Assembly (NCBI GenBank): GCA_024636075.1
Contig: JAGXHS010000063.1
Location: 1 to 9,007, forward strand
Reading direction: 5' to 3'
From: Propionibacteriaceae bacterium
GTDB lineage: Bacteria > Actinomycetota > Actinomycetes > Propionibacteriales > Propionibacteriaceae
Length of the DNA stretch: 9,007 bases
Position numbers and translations under genes: made by a program. The notes beneath the pieces were generated by a model. The model did not search any database. It worked only from the letters and a program-made list of their open reading frames with translations, and was not told the DNA's origin. The stretch's first letter is position 1, and each line of letters begins with the position of its first letter. This document shows, piece by piece, positions 6,636-9,007 of the stretch.

Positions 6636-7663
6636 TGCGCGCGATGACGAACCATCCTCGGAACAGGACCCCGCGCGGGGTGCGCCGCCGACTCGGTGTC
6701 GCGGTCGCGGCATTGACGATGAGCACAGCTGTCTCCGCGTGCGGGTTGGGTACCGCCGGAGGTTTTGTCCCGTCCGGTGAGCTGGCAGGTCCGTTGGCCG
6801 GTGTGGCGTCCTTCGACGGCGCCAAGGTTTCGGTGGGCAGCAAGAACTACTCCGAGCAGCTGCTGGTCGGCAAGATGGCGGTGATCCTGTTCAAGTCCGC
6901 CGGTGCCGACGTGAAGGACTTCACCAACATTCCCGGTTCCTCCAGCGCTCGTCAGGCCATGCTCTCCGGGAAGCTGCAGATGATGTGGGAATACACCGGC
7001 TCCGCGTGGATCTCCTACATGGGTAACTCCGATCCGATTCCCGACGAACACAAGCAATGGCAGGCTGTCAAAGATGCCGATGTCAAGAACGGGTTGGTGT
7101 GGCTACCGCCGGCACCGATGAACAACACCTTCGGCTTTGCGATGAACAGAGCGAACGCTGACGCGCTTGGCATCACCAAACTCTCCGAGATCCAGGACAT
7201 CCCGATCCCTGAACGCACTTTCTGTGTCGAGGCGGAGTTCAACAATCGCAGTGACGGCCTGCTACCGATGCTGCAGACCTACGACATTCCGTTGGGCGCC
7301 GGGGTCCCGAGGGACAACGTGAAGCTCTACGCCACGGGAGCCATCTACGCTGCGACGGATCAAGGTGCCTGCACCTTCGGTGAGGTCTACACCACTGACG
7401 GACGGATCGTCGCCCTCGACTTGGTGGTGTTGGAGGATGACCGAAACTTCTTCCCGGCCTACAACCTGTCGCCCGTGGTGCAAGCGCAGTTCCTGGAGGA
7501 GTACCCCCAGGTTGCGGACCTGTTCGCTCCGGTGGCGGCGGAGCTGACCAACGAGACGTTGTTGGAACTGAATGCCAGGATCGACGTGGAGGGCGAGGAA
7601 CCGACCCAGGTTGCTTATGATTGGTTGGTCGCCGAAGGGTTCATCATCGACGATCGGGGCTGA
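6635..7663 (+). CDS. Lipoprotein glycine betaine/quaternary amine ABC transporter substrate-binding protein, OsmF (YehZ)-like
   Basis: This is a 342-residue extracytoplasmic solute receptor of the importer. An Arg-rich n-region (RGVRRRLG, 14-21) and hydrophobic stretch (22-32) lead to the lipobox VSAC with Cys36, so the mature protein should be lipid-anchored on the outer face of the membrane. The OpuAC-type domain begins at about 64 with VSVGSKNYSEQ and includes MMWEYTGSAW at 116-125. Several stretches recall, from memory, E. coli OsmF/YehZ: LVWLPPAPMNNTF at 154-166, YTTDGRIVALDL at 252-263, and a C-terminal EEYPQVADLF...LNARIDVEG segment at 288-320. OsmF-type systems have been reported to bind betaine-like solutes weakly, so the ligand is less certain than the family. 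The start at 6635 overlaps the permease stop codon by one base and follows AAGGG; ATG 6644 is a minor alternative. An RRRLG twin-arginine pattern is present but not a full Tat motif. Confidence 0.93.
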   Translation: MRAMTNHPRNRTPRGVRRRLGVAVAALTMSTAVSACGLGTAGGFVPSGELAGPLAGVASFDGAKVSVGSKNYSEQLLVGKMAVILFKSAGADVKDFTNIPGSSSARQAMLSGKLQMMWEYTGSAWISYMGNSDPIPDEHKQWQAVKDADVKNGLVWLPPAPMNNTFGFAMNRANADALGITKLSEIQDIPIPERTFCVEAEFNNRSDGLLPMLQTYDIPLGAGVPRDNVKLYATGAIYAATDQGACTFGEVYTTDGRIVALDLVVLEDDRNFFPAYNLSPVVQAQFLEEYPQVADLFAPVAAELTNETLLELNARIDVEGEEPTQVAYDWLVAEGFIIDDRG

Positions 7664-7690
7664 CCGCTGTCCAATGTGAGAAACAGCGGT
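7663..7690 (+). terminator. Probable terminator hairpin of the solute-uptake operon
   Basis: ACCGCTGT (7663-7670) and ACAGCGGT (7683-7690) form a perfect 8-bp stem with a 12-base loop. The stem starts on the last base of the binding-protein stop codon. A short T-rich run (TTTGTT, 7695-7700) follows four bases later, so it could act as an intrinsic terminator, though the T-run is weak. Confidence 0.55.
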
Positions 7691-7753
7691 GCAGTTTGTT
7701 GATCACCTGCTGAGAAAACCGCGCGCTGTAGTGAGGTAGTGCGAACTGGCAGC

Positions 7754-7759
7754 TAACAT
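7754..7759 (+). promoter_or_regulatory. Candidate -10 box for the peptidase gene
   Basis: TAACAT fits TAnnnT and would start transcription near 7766, about 53 bases before the peptidase ATG. No convincing -35 element is visible, so this is a weak inference. Confidence 0.25.
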
Positions 7760-7792
7760 CAGTTAACGGCTTCTCGGGGGAGACCAATACAA

Positions 7793-7825
7793 ATGATGGC
7801 TCGAATGGCAATGGTGGCATGGTGA
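7793..7825 (+). CDS. Possible 10-codon leader ORF overlapping the peptidase start
   Basis: ATG 7793 opens a frame encoding MMARMAMVAW and ends at TGA 7823-7825. GGGGGAG (7776-7782) lies 10 bases before it and is the best ribosome site in the region. The last bases ATGGTGA also contain the peptidase ATG (7819), so ribosomes ending here could restart on the peptidase. Four Met codons in ten make it unusual. It may instead be a chance ORF, or the sign of a frameshift in the peptidase signal sequence. No function is claimed. Confidence 0.3.
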   Translation: MMARMAMVAW

Positions 7826-9007
7826 GGTGGTTGCGGTCAGCCGTGGCATGCTCGCTCGGCAGCTCAGCAGTGATTGCCGCGGTCGTCATCGCAGGCGCCG
7901 TCGCGCCGACAAGTCAGGCTGTCGGCCTCCGCGCTGTGCCCGTTGCGGAACCCGTCAGCGCCGTCCAGGCGGCGATTCCGAGCGTGGCACCGACCAGTGA
8001 TCCGTCACGGATCGTGGTCGAGGTGATGGGATTCCAGCATCTGGGCACTCGATCCAGCGTCGGGAGTGATGCTGCTGAGAGCAATGATGCCGCCGCGCAG
8101 GACCGTGCGGAGATCACCAAGGATGTGCTCCGCGTGGCCAACGTCACGATCAGTGATCCGGGCGGCTCGGACCGTGCACTGCGCTACCCGGTGACGGGGC
8201 CGATCACTTCACCGTTCGGTCTGAGATTCCATCCCATTCGGCTGGTGTGGAAGCTGCATACCGGTACTGACTTTGGTGTCGGTTGTGGCACCCCTGTCGG
8301 TGCGGCCGCGCCGGGTACCGTCACCTTCGCCGGTTACAACATGGCCTATGGCAACCGAATCATCATTGATCACGGCACCATCGCGGGGCTGCGGGTGTCG
8401 ACCACCTACAACCACCTCTCAGGATTGGGCGTGCGCGTCGGGCAGAAGGTCGTCGCCGGGCAGGGAATTGCACTGTCAGGGAACACTGGCTGGTCAACAG
8501 GCTGCCATCTGCATCTGGAAGTTCTGGTCAACGGCCAGTTCACCAATCCGATGCCATGGTTGACCGGCAAGCCCTCCAGCCCTTCCGACGTGGTTCTCAC
8601 CGGCAACGCCACCAGCCAGAGCGACAGCAACACCTCGGCGCAGATTGACGGGCCAGTCAGCGGCCCGGTGACCACGGTCCGGCCAAGAGCTGTGGCCACG
8701 GTTCAACCAAACCCGGAGGCCACACCAACACAGACGGCTTCGGGCACCCGCCCGCCGAGTGTCCCAGCCTCCACCACTGTCCCAGCCTCCACCACACCGG
8801 CCCTGTCGACACCAGCCGCCAGCGACTCCGGCTCCACCCCGGCCACATCTGGTTCCCCCAGCAGTACACCCACGTCAACCGAGTCGACTCCACAGCCACC
8901 ATCCACCCCGGTCACCTCTCCGTCTCTCAACAGGACGTCCACGTCGACCCAGCCGGCAGCAACAACACAGCCGGCAACAGAAACACAGCCAGCAGCAGAA
9001 ACACAGC
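7819..9007 (+). CDS. Secreted M23 (LytM-type) zinc metalloendopeptidase, 3' end outside window
   Basis: This is a partial gene: 396 complete codons are open to the window edge with no stop. Such enzymes cut peptide bridges of cell-wall peptidoglycan outside the membrane. A signal peptide is visible: a basic n-region (MVRWLR), a hydrophobic core at about 7-29 and a likely cleavage site after SQA at 32-34. A linker of unknown fold (35-120) leads to the M23 domain at about 123-246. Zinc ligands are His147 and Asp151 (in HTGTD) and His232. Catalytic partners are His198 (YNHLS) and His230 (in HLH), so it should be active. Residues from about 250 on form a long Ser/Thr/Pro/Ala/Gln tail with VPASTT and QPAxxT repeats, probably a wall-spanning stalk or glycosylated linker. 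The ATG at 7819 is the only ATG/GTG/TTG start available after the in-frame stop at 7732, apart from the adjacent GTG 7822, yet it has no good ribosome site of its own. Confidence 0.88.
   Translation, partial: MVRWLRSAVACSLGSSAVIAAVVIAGAVAPTSQAVGLRAVPVAEPVSAVQAAIPSVAPTSDPSRIVVEVMGFQHLGTRSSVGSDAAESNDAAAQDRAEITKDVLRVANVTISDPGGSDRALRYPVTGPITSPFGLRFHPIRLVWKLHTGTDFGVGCGTPVGAAAPGTVTFAGYNMAYGNRIIIDHGTIAGLRVSTTYNHLSGLGVRVGQKVVAGQGIALSGNTGWSTGCHLHLEVLVNGQFTNPMPWLTGKPSSPSDVVLTGNATSQSDSNTSAQIDGPVSGPVTTVRPRAVATVQPNPEATPTQTASGTRPPSVPASTTVPASTTPALSTPAASDSGSTPATSGSPSSTPTSTESTPQPPSTPVTSPSLNRTSTSTQPAATTQPATETQPAAETQ
8761..8796 (+). repeat. Two 18-base tandem copies in the peptidase tail
   Basis: GTCCCAGCCTCCACCACT (8761-8778) is followed by a copy (8779-8796) that differs only at the last base. 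Each copy encodes VPASTT. Confidence 0.8.
8950..9007 (+). repeat. 18-base tandem repeats in the peptidase tail, open at window edge
   Basis: Three copies are seen at 8950-8967, 8968-8985 and 8986-9003, and a fourth begins at 9004. They encode QPAATT, QPATET and QPAAET. The array continues past the window, so its length is unknown. Confidence 0.8.

Noticed and set aside
5580..6713. Long minus-strand open frame (377 codons) across the ATPase/permease junction.
   Set aside because: It spans three well-supported plus-strand genes and has shadow-like Gln/His/Asp/Arg composition without domains.
8950..9007. Direct repeats near the right edge considered as a possible CRISPR or mobile-element end.
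   Set aside because: Repeats are contiguous 18-base units without spacers and stay in frame as QPAxxT, so they are coding low-complexity repeats.

Overview
The window looks like chromosomal DNA of a high-GC Gram-positive bacterium (Actinomycetota). All genes lie on the plus strand, have G/C-rich third codon positions and use ATG or GTG starts with purine-rich Shine-Dalgarno sites. Exported products carry Gram-positive-style signals: a lipobox on the substrate-binding protein and a secretory signal on a cell-wall peptidase. The exact genus cannot be read from the sequence.

Region 1 (about 1-3681) holds a probable upstream regulatory stretch, then a two-gene unit. The first gene is a MacB/LolD-type ABC ATPase. 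One base after its stop codon comes an 863-residue permease with two FtsX modules. This is the common Gram-positive type of ABC exporter/mechanotransmission transporter, and its substrate is unknown. No adaptor or sensor gene is visible beside it.

Region 2 (3682-3870) is a 189-base intergenic stretch with an imperfect hairpin, a good -10-like hexamer (TATAGT) and a strong ribosome binding site.

Region 3 (3871-7663) is a tight four-gene operon for an importer of the quaternary-amine/compatible-solute family: short permease, ATPase with a CBS pair, second permease, lipoprotein binding subunit. Junctions are 1-base overlaps or a 6-base gap. The lipoprotein resembles the OsmF (YehZ) branch, and the permease-ATPase-permease order matches that system, so uptake of glycine betaine or a related solute is likely but the substrate is not proven. 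The ATPase ends in a strongly acidic tail after its CBS domains, the layout that in the OpuA family takes part in ionic-strength sensing. An 8-bp hairpin that begins on the last base of the stop codon probably ends the operon.

Region 4 (7664-9007) contains an intergenic stretch and then a secreted M23 (LytM-type) zinc endopeptidase with all metal and catalytic residues. Its long Ser/Thr/Pro/Ala tail, partly built from 18-base tandem repeats, runs off the end of the window. A 10-codon ORF with the better ribosome binding site overlaps the start of this gene.

The window is mostly ordinary transporter and cell-wall content. I found no CRISPR array, RNA gene, mobile element or clearly unprecedented system. 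The points most worth a second look are the acidic CBS tail, the overlapping short ORF before the peptidase and the repeat-built peptidase tail.
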